Source of the DNA: Whitmania pigra
Taxonomy: Eukaryota > Annelida > Clitellata > Hirudinida > Haemopidae
DNA length: 64,000 nucleotides
Direction of reading: 5' to 3'
Assembly (NCBI GenBank): GCA_021613335.1
Contig: JAJTWR010000431.1
Coordinates: 1,736,001 to 1,800,000, forward strand
Position numbers and translations under genes: made by a program
The notes under the pieces: generated by a model
Told to the model about the DNA's origin: nothing
The model's input: only the letters and a program-made list of their open reading frames with translations
Databases searched by the model: none
Shown: positions 1-8,889 of the stretch, in pieces
Numbering within the stretch: the first letter of the stretch is position 1
How the letters are laid out: each line of letters opens with the position of its first letter

Positions 1-2
1 GA

Positions 3-1091
3 CGACTCATCGGCCTCTACGGGACGAACGACTTCTGGGAACTCTCTGAGCGGAAGGGCTTCGCGAAGGAGACGAAGCACTATGTACCGAAGCTGATAGC
101 TTGCGCGCTCGTCGCGAAGCACCCGGAGCACTTCGGGTTCGCGGCGTCGGAGTTCGAGTACGAGCCTCCCTTCGAGTTCGACGAAGTTCCGCTAAAATTC
201 TCGGTGGATTTGGAAACGATCGCCGCCGCAGCCTCGGTCACTGTCCCGGACATCATCGACTTGAACCCGGAGTTGAAGCGCTGGGTGACGCCGCCGACGA
301 CGGAGGCCTCGCCCTACGTGCTGCGGGTACCGAAAGGCACCTCCAAGGTCGTCGCCGCCAAGGTCGAGGCGATGCCTCGCGGCGAGCGCCCGCACTTTGC
401 GACCCATCTCGTCAAGCGCGGCGACACGCTCTCGCACATTGCGGCGAACTACAAGTCGGCGCCAGAGGCCATCATGCGCCTCAATGCCCTCGCGTCGGCC
501 CGGCTCCTGCGCTTGGGCACGAACCTCGTCATTCCGCTGCCTGTGGCCGGTGGTCCGCTGACGCTCTCGCGGCAAGTCGCCCTCGCGCGCGCCGAGAACT
601 ACAACGCTCCGGCAGCGAAGGATGAACTTCCTGCAGGCACCCAAATCGGCCGGAAGAATGCTCCGATGGGCCTCGTCACCCGCGAGATGGTCGGCGGCCG
701 CTCAAAGGTCACCTACGGCATCGCCCCCGGCGACACGCTGTGGGGTATCTCCCGGCAGTTCTCGGTCGGGGTGAACGACCTCAAGGCCTGGAATCCAGCA
801 ATCGCCAGCAGCAAGAAACTCCGCACCGGCATGGCGATTACTATCTGGGAGAACCCCGGAGCGACGAGCCTCGCCTCAGCCACCCGCCTCCCGGCAAGCC
901 CGACCGCGAAGCCCGTCGAGGCGCGCACGGCTCCCCGCACTGCTCGCGCTCGCACCCACACCGTACGTAGCGGCGACAACCTGTGGAGCATCTCCCGGCG
1001 CTACAGCATCTCCGTGGACGAGCTTCGAGATTGGAACAGCCTTGCCGGAGAAAAGCTCCTCGTCGGCCAATCCCTCGTCGTCGGCAAGTAA
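3..1091 (+). CDS. LysM lytic transglycosylase (MltD-like), 5' partial
   Basis: The reading frame is already open at the window edge, so the N-terminus and the catalytic Glu lie outside. The first visible residues (LYGTNDFWEL, then KHYVPKLIACALVAKHPEHF) match the C-terminal part of an MltD-type SLT fold. Three LysM peptidoglycan-binding repeats follow, each with a GDTL/GDNLW core, spaced by low-complexity linkers; the last reaches the stop codon. Family role: periplasmic cleavage of the glycan strand to 1,6-anhydromuropeptides during wall growth. It converges on the AAA+ gene with only 18 bp between stops. The internal Met at 204 is not a real start because homology continues upstream of it. 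Confidence 0.85.
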   Translation, partial: RLIGLYGTNDFWELSERKGFAKETKHYVPKLIACALVAKHPEHFGFAASEFEYEPPFEFDEVPLKFSVDLETIAAAASVTVPDIIDLNPELKRWVTPPTTEASPYVLRVPKGTSKVVAAKVEAMPRGERPHFATHLVKRGDTLSHIAANYKSAPEAIMRLNALASARLLRLGTNLVIPLPVAGGPLTLSRQVALARAENYNAPAAKDELPAGTQIGRKNAPMGLVTREMVGGRSKVTYGIAPGDTLWGISRQFSVGVNDLKAWNPAIASSKKLRTGMAITIWENPGATSLASATRLPASPTAKPVEARTAPRTARARTHTVRSGDNLWSISRRYSISVDELRDWNSLAGEKLLVGQSLVVGK

Positions 1092-1109
1092 CCGGCGACG
1101 CCGGGCACC

Positions 1110-2837
1110 TCAGGACTCGCCCAACGCTTCTTTGAGTTCGCGCACCCGCCGGGTCACGTCTTCCCGTTTGAGGGAGCGGAAATTCTCCGGGAGCAATTCG
1201 CGGCTCGTACACTCCTGCACCGCGACCAAGTTCTGAAGCTCCAGCTCTAACGGGTAGCTCGGCGGCACGAAGTCTGCGAGCACCGCTTGCAGGTCACTCG
1301 CGTTGGGGCTCTCGCGGCCTTCCGTGAAGGCGCGGAACTTGGTGCGGACGAGGAGCGCTTCGATGTCCGCACCGGAGTAGCGTTGCTCGCCAGCGAGGGC
1401 GGCGAAGCTCTGGTCGCCGAGCTTCACGTGGGTCTTCTTCTGCATGGCGCGGAAGAGCTCCTCCGAGTCTTCGGCGGTCTGCGGGTAGAAGAGCGCCAAG
1501 TGCTCTTCGGCGCGCCCTTGGCGCTTCAAGTCGATGGGCAGGAGGTCGGGGCGACAAGTGAGCAGGAACCAAACGATTTTCCCCCGGTAGCTCGTCTGCC
1601 CCATGAAGCTCGCGATGGAAGCGAAGACACGGCTCGACGTGCCAGAGTCGCCGCTTGCTTCGCGGCTGCCGAGGAAGGCGTCGGCTTCGTCGATCATCAC
1701 CGCGACTGGCCAGAGTGCCTTCAAGAGGTTGAAGATTTTTTCGAGGTTCGCCTCAGTGACTCCCTGCCATTGGCTGCGGAAGTTGAGGAACTTCACGCAC
1801 GGGATGCCGATTTCTCCGGCGAAGCAGGTGACGAGGAAGGTCTTCCCGGTGCCGACCGGGCCGGAGACGAGGTACCCCATGGGGATGACTTCGAGAAGTC
1901 CGGCTTTGAGCGCGCTCGCCGCGTCGCGCAGCCGTTTCTTCGCGTGGGCGTGACCGGCGACGGTGTCCAAGGTGTACTCGGGCTCGATGAACTCGAGGAG
2001 CCCGTGGCACTCGGCTTGGATGATGTCGCGCTTGCGCTCTTTCACCACTTCCGCGGTGATGCGCTGACCGCGCTCCAACGCCTCGGTGAGGAGGCGGTCG
2101 AGGTGCAGGCGCGAGAGGCCGGCCGAAATTTTGGCGAGGGCGAGCGGCGGCAAGTCGCTCACCTCCGAGAGGGCCCGGCCTTGGAGGCGCCACTCGAGGA
2201 ACGCGCGACGTTCCTCTTCGTTGGCGAGCGGCAGCTCGATGTTCGCGGCGTAGGGGTTGCGCGAGATGCGCGGCGAGATGTCCGAGAGGTTTTCGGCGAT
2301 GAGGACGATGCTCACGTTCCCATCGAGGAGCTGCGGGTCGCCCGCCCACTTGACGAGGGTCGTCAGCACGAAGCGGTCTTCCGCCGAAAGGTTCGACAGG
2401 TCGCTCGCGGGCGCGACGGTCTCCGCAAAGTCGATGATGAGGGCGATGGACGCGCCGTCGGCGAGGCGGGTGCGCAGGTAGTTTTCGAGGATCTGCAGGG
2501 CGCGCGTTGGGTCGCGGGGCCGTTCGCTCGCGAACTTGGTACCGTAGGCGGCGTCGTAGCCATTGAGGAAGCGGACGAAATCCTGCTTTGTCGTGGCGCG
2601 CTCCGAGGTTCGGATGCCCGAGGAGCGGTCGTAAAAAATCACGTGGTCCCGCGATCCGAAGAGCTCGGTCGTGAGGAACGATTTGAGATTCTCAAACCGC
2701 AACACCCCGGAAGGGTCATGGACCGGCTGCAAGTCGCGCACGGCACCGTGCAAGATGAACGTGCTGACGGTGCGGGTGTAGTAGCGCTGGGCGAGGGTCT
2801 GGGCCCACGCGGGGAGATTGGCGAGCGGATCGGACAT
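1110..2837 (-). CDS. AAA+ ATPase, 575 aa
   Basis: The C-terminal half is a complete AAA+ module: Walker A GPVGTGKT at about residues 326-333, Walker B VAVMIDEADAFL at about 378-389, and a basic LKRQGR segment near 438-443. The N-terminal half (1-280) looks like a degenerate AAA fold without a Walker A, an arrangement reminiscent of the Ycf46-like COG0464 group. No signal peptide or membrane segment is seen, so it should be cytoplasmic. The start is supported by GAGG eight bases upstream. It lies 10 bp downstream of the Ser/Thr kinase and is probably co-transcribed, which hints at a shared signalling role. Substrate is unknown. Confidence 0.8.
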   Translation of the reverse strand: MSDPLANLPAWAQTLAQRYYTRTVSTFILHGAVRDLQPVHDPSGVLRFENLKSFLTTELFGSRDHVIFYDRSSGIRTSERATTKQDFVRFLNGYDAAYGTKFASERPRDPTRALQILENYLRTRLADGASIALIIDFAETVAPASDLSNLSAEDRFVLTTLVKWAGDPQLLDGNVSIVLIAENLSDISPRISRNPYAANIELPLANEEERRAFLEWRLQGRALSEVSDLPPLALAKISAGLSRLHLDRLLTEALERGQRITAEVVKERKRDIIQAECHGLLEFIEPEYTLDTVAGHAHAKKRLRDAASALKAGLLEVIPMGYLVSGPVGTGKTFLVTCFAGEIGIPCVKFLNFRSQWQGVTEANLEKIFNLLKALWPVAVMIDEADAFLGSREASGDSGTSSRVFASIASFMGQTSYRGKIVWFLLTCRPDLLPIDLKRQGRAEEHLALFYPQTAEDSEELFRAMQKKTHVKLGDQSFAALAGEQRYSGADIEALLVRTKFRAFTEGRESPNASDLQAVLADFVPPSYPLELELQNLVAVQECTSRELLPENFRSLKREDVTRRVRELKEALGES

Positions 2838-2847
2838 CGGGGAAACC

Positions 2848-4593
2848 TCAGCGGGTCGAGGTGGGTGCTTCAGCGGCCTTCAGCTCCTCATACAGCGCCG
2901 CGCTCTCGCCTTCACGCACGTAAAGTATCTGGCTCGCCGGAGCGTAGCCGGGAGCGGAGATTTCGACCTTTACCGGCCCCGTTTCGACCTTGCGCACCAC
3001 CGGCCAGGCAGTCTCCGCCTGGAGCGTCGGCGAGCCGTTGCCGATGCGCAGGGTCGCTTTGCCCCGGAGCTCTTGCGGGATGTCGACGATGATGTAGCCT
3101 TGGGGCGGCGTCTTGAGCTTCACCGCAAAGGCGGCGGCACCGGCGAGGAACGCGATGGTGACGCCGATGAACGCCGGCATTATCCACCACCGCGCTCGGG
3201 GATCTTTTTCATGACGCGGGACCGGCGGTGAGAGCCGAGGGGCGGGAGGCCGTTGCTTTAACTTCGGGGTCGGCGCTGTTGCGCGCGCGTGCGGCGCCGC
3301 CATGGGGATGGGGGTTCGCGAGGAGACCATCGGCGAGGGCGGCGCGGGCCGCGGCGGCTCAATCGGTGGCGTGGGATTGGCAACCGGTGGGGGTTCCACC
3401 GGCACAGTCATCCGCTTCGTCGTTTCCAATGGTGGTTCTAGCGGTGTCCGTGCCAGTTGTGCGTCTTGCTCGCCGAGCATCGGAACATTGGCATCGCCGA
3501 CGGCGGTGACGACCGTCGCTCCGAGCACCGGCGGGTCGATGCCCGGCGCGGGGGTGCGAGATGGAATATCGTCGATAGGGGCAACGCCGCCGAGCGCCGG
3601 GGGCGCTTTGATGCCGGCGTACTCCTTGAGTCGGGCGCGCTCCCGGTCGTAGTCCTCCGCAAAGGTCGAGCGCATGTACGCTTGCAGGTCCTTGCGGGTG
3701 TACGGGGTGCCGGTCGAATACATGAAGGTGAGCAATTCTTGCCCAAGCTCGCTTGCCCACTCATAGCGCTCGTCGATGTTGCGTGAGAGCGCCTTCAGCA
3801 CGATTTCGTCGAGCTTCGGTGAGACTTTCGGGTTTCGCGACGAGGGCAGCGGAATCTCCGCGTGGCGGACTGCCTCCAAGGTCGCGAAATCTGTCGAGGC
3901 CGTGAAGAGTCGCTCACCGGTGAGCATCTCGTAGAGGCAGATGCCGAGGGCGAAGATGTCGGAGCGCTGGTCCAAGGGGAGCCCGCGGACTTGCTCCGGA
4001 GACATGTAGCTGAACTTCCCCTTCAGAATTCCGGCTTGGGTCTTGTTCACCTTTCCGGCGGCCTTCGCGATACCGAAGTCGATGAGCTTCACTTCGCCCT
4101 CGTAACTCAGGAGGATGTTCTGCGGAGAGACGTCGCGGTGGATGACCTTCAGCTCGTTGCCGAGGCTGTCCTTCGCGCGGTGCGCGTAGTCGAGGGCCTC
4201 ACAACACGCCGCGAGGACGAAACAGGTGAGTGCGACGGGGGCAATCTCCTGCTGTTCGCGGAACTTCTCGAACACCGCGCGCATGTCGCGCCCGGAGACG
4301 TACTCCATCGCGATGTAGTAGCTGTCGCCGACGTGGTTTAACTCGTCGATTTTCGCGATGTTCGCGTGGGTCAAGTTCACCGTGAGCTTGGCCTCATCGA
4401 TGAACATGGTGATGAACTCTGGGTCTCGCGCGATGTTCGGGAGGACCCGCTTGATGGCGACGATGCGCTCGAAGCCTCCGGCTCCGAAGGCCTTCGCCCG
4501 CCACACCTCAGCCATACCGCCGATGTTTACGCGGTCGAGCAGCAGATACTTTCCGAAGACAGTCGGCTGTCGAATGGAATAGCTGAAGTTCAC
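2848..4593 (-). CDS. Membrane Ser/Thr protein kinase (Hanks type) with PEGA-like C-terminus
   Basis: The kinase domain spans about residues 15-290 and has all catalytic landmarks: glycine loop GGMAEVW, Lys48 in VAIKRVL, HRDVSPQN catalytic loop, DFG (LIDFGIAK) and SPE (YMSPEQ). A Pro-rich linker follows, then one transmembrane helix (WWIMPAFIGVTIAFLAGAAA) and a short extracytoplasmic domain containing GYIIVDIP and APGYAP, typical of PEGA domains. Topology is therefore cytoplasmic kinase with periplasmic sensor tail. The chosen start is a GTG at 4593, since 30 further upstream in-frame residues are Cys/Pro/Arg-rich and unlike kinases. Such kinases are abundant in myxobacteria. Confidence 0.88.
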   Translation of the reverse strand: MNFSYSIRQPTVFGKYLLLDRVNIGGMAEVWRAKAFGAGGFERIVAIKRVLPNIARDPEFITMFIDEAKLTVNLTHANIAKIDELNHVGDSYYIAMEYVSGRDMRAVFEKFREQQEIAPVALTCFVLAACCEALDYAHRAKDSLGNELKVIHRDVSPQNILLSYEGEVKLIDFGIAKAAGKVNKTQAGILKGKFSYMSPEQVRGLPLDQRSDIFALGICLYEMLTGERLFTASTDFATLEAVRHAEIPLPSSRNPKVSPKLDEIVLKALSRNIDERYEWASELGQELLTFMYSTGTPYTRKDLQAYMRSTFAEDYDRERARLKEYAGIKAPPALGGVAPIDDIPSRTPAPGIDPPVLGATVVTAVGDANVPMLGEQDAQLARTPLEPPLETTKRMTVPVEPPPVANPTPPIEPPRPAPPSPMVSSRTPIPMAAPHARATAPTPKLKQRPPAPRLSPPVPRHEKDPRARWWIMPAFIGVTIAFLAGAAAFAVKLKTPPQGYIIVDIPQELRGKATLRIGNGSPTLQAETAWPVVRKVETGPVKVEISAPGYAPASQILYVREGESAALYEELKAAEAPTSTR

Positions 4594-4717
4594 ATGCTCA
4601 CGTCGGGGCTCACGACCCCGTCCCGCTGAACAGATTATGCATTTGGGGGGCCCGGGACAACTTCCTGACCGCTCGAAGCGCACTACCCAATCGCCGGGTG
4701 TGGGTGCACCCCAGCTA

Positions 4718-4754
4718 CCGGCAGGTGTTACTCAGCCCCCGGCAGGTGCTACTC
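4718..4754. repeat. Two near-identical 16-bp direct repeats
   Basis: The sequence CCGGCAGGTGTTACTC at 4718 recurs with one change at 4739. The second copy covers the stop codon of the ABC permease. It looks like a small tandem duplication of the gene end; no function is implied. Confidence 0.6.
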
Positions 4755-6005
4755 GGTGTGTTCGGCGAGGGCATCGGTCACCGAAAAGCGCACCGCGCGT
4801 CGAGCGGCGCCGATGGCGGCGAGGAGCGCGGTGAGGAGCCCCAAGGCGATGACCGCCACGAAGAGCAACGCCGTGGGCGCGGTGAGATGCGCCAGGGTGA
4901 GGCCAGCATGCAGCGCCGCTACTTCCGTACCGTAGCTCGCGAGGAGCGCGAGGGCGCAGCCCACGAGCGCGGCGACGGCGCCTAGGGTGAGGGCTTCGAG
5001 GAACACCAGCGCTTGAATGTCGCTGCGGGTGGCGCCGAGAATGCGGAACACCGTGAGTTCGCGCCGCCGCAGCATCACCGAAGAGGAGATGTGCCGGGAG
5101 ATGCTCGCCCCAGCGAGCAACAAGAGGGTGAGACCCAACAGCAGAAACGCCGCGCTGACGATACGGACCACCGTCGACGCCTGGGCTCCTACAGGCGAAT
5201 CCTCGTAGCCGAAGCCGAGGGCTTCGACGCTGGCGAGGACCGCCGGTCGATTTTTCGCTTGGTCGAGTTCGAGGATGATGTTGCTGAAGTTCTCAGCGTC
5301 GACGCCGAGCTGCCGATTGATGCGCTGGGCGGTGGCAAGCGGGATGGTGATGCCTCCGAAGAATGCGCGCGACGAGACGCCCACCACCCGAGCGGTCAGC
5401 GGTTCGCCGATGGCCTTTCCCTTGTCGACGAGGCTTCGCCCCAATTCCATCTTGAAGGTGAAACCGGAGAGCAGCTCCGGCGAGAGGCGCGGGAGTCCAC
5501 GGCTCGGCGCGAACATCTGGTTGTACAGGTCGAGGAGCGAACGAGCGACGAGGCCCGGGACCGGCGCATCCGGCGCCGGATCGGTGAAGTCCTTCTCGGC
5601 GACATCGGCGGCGACGTAGCGGTACTCGACACCCACGGCCATGAGGTCGACGGCGACATTGAGCCCCCGCCCGAAGAAGTTCCCGTCGGTGCGGGCGAGC
5701 ACCGGGGCGCGCAGCGCCATCATCCGGTAGGCGTTTTTCACGCCTCGAATAGTGCGGAGGCGCTCGAAGGCGGTTTCGTCGAGCAGGGCGCCGGTGATGT
5801 TCAAGCGCGGTGGAGCAACGGTGATGAGGCGAGCATCCGTTTGGAAGACCCGCTCGGAGAGCAAGGTGTCGATGCCGATGGCCAAGGACGTGAAGTACAT
5901 GAGCACGCCCAAGGCGAGGCCGAGGCTCGCCGCGCTCACGAGCGACGAGAATGGTCGGCGCCGCAGTTGAAACCACAGGAGTCGCAGCGCGCCGCCGAGC
6001 GTCAC
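4749..6005 (-). CDS. ABC transporter permease, FtsX/MacB-like fold
   Basis: About 418 residues. One N-terminal transmembrane helix (FSSLVSAASLGLALGVLMYF) is followed by a large extracytoplasmic domain and three C-terminal helices, the usual FtsX/LolC/MacB_PCD layout. It probably pairs with the ATPase encoded immediately upstream to drive lipoprotein or periplasmic substrate extrusion rather than import. The start is the GTG at 6005, which overlaps the ATPase stop as GTGA; longer N-terminal extensions are Arg/Pro-rich and out of character. The exact substrate is not deducible. Confidence 0.82.
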   Translation of the reverse strand: MTLGGALRLLWFQLRRRPFSSLVSAASLGLALGVLMYFTSLAIGIDTLLSERVFQTDARLITVAPPRLNITGALLDETAFERLRTIRGVKNAYRMMALRAPVLARTDGNFFGRGLNVAVDLMAVGVEYRYVAADVAEKDFTDPAPDAPVPGLVARSLLDLYNQMFAPSRGLPRLSPELLSGFTFKMELGRSLVDKGKAIGEPLTARVVGVSSRAFFGGITIPLATAQRINRQLGVDAENFSNIILELDQAKNRPAVLASVEALGFGYEDSPVGAQASTVVRIVSAAFLLLGLTLLLLAGASISRHISSSVMLRRRELTVFRILGATRSDIQALVFLEALTLGAVAALVGCALALLASYGTEVAALHAGLTLAHLTAPTALLFVAVIALGLLTALLAAIGAARRAVRFSVTDALAEHTE

Positions 6006-6640
6006 CAGAGCACCCCGTTCGTGAGGGTGAGGCGGCGGGTGGCGCGGACCCCGAGCCGGTCGTCGTGGGTCATGACGACGACGGTGAGGCCATCGCGGTG
6101 GAGTGCCTGCAGGAAATTCCACACCCGCTCCGCCGAATCCGCATCGAGGCTATTCGTCGGTTCGTCGCAGAGGAGGAGCGTCGGTCGATGGGCGAGCGCT
6201 CGCGCGAGGGCCACCCGACGCCGTTCGCCGCCGGAGAGTTCCTGCACCCGCCGGGTGAGGAATCCGCTGAGGCCGAGCGCCTGCAGCAGCGAATCGGGCA
6301 AGCCCTCGTCAATCATCGCGCCGAAGAACCGCGGCAAGAGGATGTTCTCCCGAACGGTGAGCTCTGGCACCAAGTGCGGCGCCTGCGCGAGAAGCCCCAC
6401 CGCGCGCAGCCGCAGCATGGTGGTCGCGCGCTCCGAGGCGCCTTGTAGCTCCCGGCCAGCGACCCGCACCGAGCCGTTAAAATCTTCGTCGAGGCCAGCG
6501 AGGATGTGCAGGAGCGTCGATTTGCCCGACCCACTCTGGCCGCGGATTTCGACGAACTCTCCGTCCTTCACGTCGAGCGTGAGCTTGCGCAGCACATCCT
6601 CGTTGCCGCGGCGCCGCACGAGGTCGTGGACCCGGATCAT
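6002..6640 (-). CDS. ABC transporter ATP-binding protein (LolD/MacB group)
   Basis: 212 residues, the size of stand-alone LolD-type ATPases. Walker A is GQSGSGKST, the signature is LSGGERRRVALARAL, Walker B is LLLCDEPTNSLD and the H-loop His is in VVVMTHD. It overlaps its upstream lipoprotein gene (ATGA) and its downstream permease (GTGA), so the three are translationally coupled. It is the cytoplasmic motor for the FtsX-like permease. Confidence 0.9.
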   Translation of the reverse strand: MIRVHDLVRRRGNEDVLRKLTLDVKDGEFVEIRGQSGSGKSTLLHILAGLDEDFNGSVRVAGRELQGASERATTMLRLRAVGLLAQAPHLVPELTVRENILLPRFFGAMIDEGLPDSLLQALGLSGFLTRRVQELSGGERRRVALARALAHRPTLLLCDEPTNSLDADSAERVWNFLQALHRDGLTVVVMTHDDRLGVRATRRLTLTNGVLW

Positions 6641-8049
6641 CTCTTTGCCACCGTGAGGTTGAAGAGGAGGTGCTGGTCTTTGATGTCGACGGTAGCGTTG
6701 AGTGCCGAGAGGTCGGAGACTGCGGTGACGATGCGCAGCGCGAAGGGGCGTATGGATTCGCCGCCGACGCCGTAGCCAGCGGCCGGAAGCGCTTCGAGAG
6801 CTTTGCCGAAGTGGACGAAGTCAAGGTGCGCTCGCAGGGCTACGGTAGCCGGTGCGACATCGGCGGGTGGCGGGCGCGGCGGGGAACCCGGCGAGGCGAG
6901 TGCAAACCATTGGGCGTTCGCCAAGAGGCGCAAGGGGCCGGTGTGGGGGCTCGTGGCGAGCGCCAGCTCGTTCGCGCCTCCTTGGGTGACCAGCACCCCC
7001 AAGGACTTCAACTTGGCGAGGAGGTCCTTGGGCGCGGCATGGGTGCGGGTGATGCCGCTCACCGACAGGAAGCGCGGGTCGACGGCCCCGACGGTGGTGA
7101 ACGCGCGGTGCGGCGTCGCCGTGAGCCCAAGAGAGATTGCTGCGCCGGGGGCGAGCAGTGGAAGCACCGACGACCAGAGCGTCGGGTTTGGAAGCCGCAG
7201 TTCGGCTGCAACGTTGGGAACGAAGGGGGCGAAGGCCGACGGTTCGACCGCCGCGACGAAGGTGAGGAACCCGCGATTGGCGAGGGTCGCCGCTAGGTCT
7301 GGCGCTTCTGCGAGGGTGAGCTTTCGCAGGTTTTCCGGAAGGTCGCCCTCAACGGTCGTGAGGTCCAGGCCCGCGTCCGTCACCCGCAGGCTTCCGGCCA
7401 TGGCCCGGCCCGCGACGAGGTGGAACTGCACGTCGCCTGGGGGAAGCCGAGCGTCGAGGGCTTTCGTCGCCGCATCGCCACCCCATGATGCGTTCTCCGC
7501 CACGAGGTTCGGGAGCAGGTCCATCGCCTCTTTGCCGATGGCGAGGAGGGCGAAGCCGGGAACGAAGGCGAAGCCAGCGCGCTTGTTGCCATCGCCGAAG
7601 CTTGTGAGGGCTCCCTCGCGCTTAGCTTTTCCGTAGCGTTGCTCAAGGCCGTGGGCGACGTTCTCGCGGAAGGTGCGCTCGTTGGTGAGTGGCAAAGCGA
7701 AGAGGAAGGCGCCGGTCTTCCAGGCGGAGAAACCGAGCGCTGCGGCCCCGTCGATGCCGAGCTGCGGCAGTGCGTCGAGGCGGCGGCGGTCGAGCCCCAA
7801 GCTCTTCGGCAACTCGTCGAGGAGTGCTGCGCCGCTGTCGAAGCCTTGGAGTTGGGCGGCGAAGTCCGCGGCCTTGTAGGTGGAGAGTTTCACCAGCATC
7901 GCGTCGAGCGCCACGATGGACGGGAGGCGGACGGTCAGTGTTCCGGCGCGGCTTGGCAGCACTCGCTCAAGGGGCAGCGGGCGCGGAGCCTCGCGCTGGC
8001 AAGAGACGGCGAGGGCGGCGGTGAGCACGACGAGCCGCGAGCGGCTCAT
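6637..8049 (-). CDS. Putative lipoprotein, 470 aa, function unknown
   Basis: The N-terminus is a short signal peptide ending in a lipobox-like LAVSC, so the mature protein should be lipid-anchored at Cys17. The remainder is a soluble repetitive alpha/beta sequence with no motif I recognise. It overlaps the ABC ATPase gene by four bases and the upstream gene by four, so it is probably a partner of the transporter, for instance its cargo-binding or accessory lipoprotein. That role is inference from context only. Confidence 0.7.
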   Translation of the reverse strand: MSRSRLVVLTAALAVSCQREAPRPLPLERVLPSRAGTLTVRLPSIVALDAMLVKLSTYKAADFAAQLQGFDSGAALLDELPKSLGLDRRRLDALPQLGIDGAAALGFSAWKTGAFLFALPLTNERTFRENVAHGLEQRYGKAKREGALTSFGDGNKRAGFAFVPGFALLAIGKEAMDLLPNLVAENASWGGDAATKALDARLPPGDVQFHLVAGRAMAGSLRVTDAGLDLTTVEGDLPENLRKLTLAEAPDLAATLANRGFLTFVAAVEPSAFAPFVPNVAAELRLPNPTLWSSVLPLLAPGAAISLGLTATPHRAFTTVGAVDPRFLSVSGITRTHAAPKDLLAKLKSLGVLVTQGGANELALATSPHTGPLRLLANAQWFALASPGSPPRPPPADVAPATVALRAHLDFVHFGKALEALPAAGYGVGGESIRPFALRIVTAVSDLSALNATVDIKDQHLLFNLTVAKR

Positions 8050-8864
8050 CGTACCCTCGTCCTCGGTGGCGCCGGGAGCTCCGCCGAGGAAAAGTCCGGG
8101 GCCACGTGCATGAACTGTTCGAGTTCGCGCACGGTCTCCTCGGTGGCCGCGACTTCGGCGGTGAGCGCGTTCAACTGCTCGGTGGCACCGGCCGGGTCGC
8201 GCACCGCAATCGCTTGTTCGAGGGTGAGGCGAAGCATGTCTTCGATGCTCGCGAGCTGGTGGCTCACCACTTCACGGCTCTCCTCAGCTTGCAGGTAGCG
8301 TTGCACCCGTCGCTGGAGGATGTCGATGCGGCGCTGCTTCACGTCGCGCAGGGCCTCACTCGTGTCGTGCGCCGCCTCCGCCTTCAACTGCTGCAGCTCG
8401 GCTTCCAGCGTTTGCCGATCTGCGGAGTTGAGGAACTGGCGGTACCCGTTGAGCGTCGACAGCAGCCGCAGAAAGTTTGCGAGGAGCGCGTCGAGACGGC
8501 CCTCGCTTCCAGCGGCGAGCACCCGCCCGCCGGGGAGCCGTCGGTAGCGTTCGAGGATGGAGTCGCGCAGGCTGTGCAGCACGCCGTAGTGTTGCCGCTG
8601 CGAGGGCGACAAGTCGGCGAGGAGCGCCTCTGCATCTTGGTCGCTCGCAACGCCAATGGAAGTTTGAGCGTCGAAGTTGCTCCGGACTGCTCGGCGAAAG
8701 CTCGGCGCCGTCGACAAGAGCCCGAGGTAGAGCGCAGAGCCACCGGCGGCTGCCGCGAGGGGCGTCCAGTCGCCGAGCATCCAAGAAGCGATGCCACCGG
8801 CCGCGAGCGCAAGGAGGTTCGCAGGCATGAGCAACGCCGATAAGAAGTAGTTAGGCTTCGCCAT
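8046..8864 (-). CDS. Membrane-anchored coiled-coil protein, unknown function
   Basis: About 272 residues. Two adjacent hydrophobic segments near the N-terminus (ALLMPANLLALAAGGIASWML and the next 20 residues) are followed by a long charged, heptad-rich helical region. The start at 8864 has a GAGG ribosome site four bases upstream; an alternative ATG at 8885 has none. It sits directly after the binding-protein-like gene and, further up, pspA, and overlaps the next lipoprotein gene by ATGA. The layout suggests an envelope-stress accessory protein, but the family is not recognised. Confidence 0.65.
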   Translation of the reverse strand: MAKPNYFLSALLMPANLLALAAGGIASWMLGDWTPLAAAAGGSALYLGLLSTAPSFRRAVRSNFDAQTSIGVASDQDAEALLADLSPSQRQHYGVLHSLRDSILERYRRLPGGRVLAAGSEGRLDALLANFLRLLSTLNGYRQFLNSADRQTLEAELQQLKAEAAHDTSEALRDVKQRRIDILQRRVQRYLQAEESREVVSHQLASIEDMLRLTLEQAIAVRDPAGATEQLNALTAEVAATEETVRELEQFMHVAPDFSSAELPAPPRTRVR

Positions 8865-8889
8865 CTGTCCTCGCAGTACTCGCATAGCA

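Noticed and set aside
1287..3092. Long plus-strand frame opposite the AAA+ gene
   Set aside because: High-GC shadow; lacks any motif, while the minus strand has Walker A and B.
5013..6656. Long plus-strand frame over the ABC permease and ATPase
   Set aside because: Shadow of two well-supported antisense genes.
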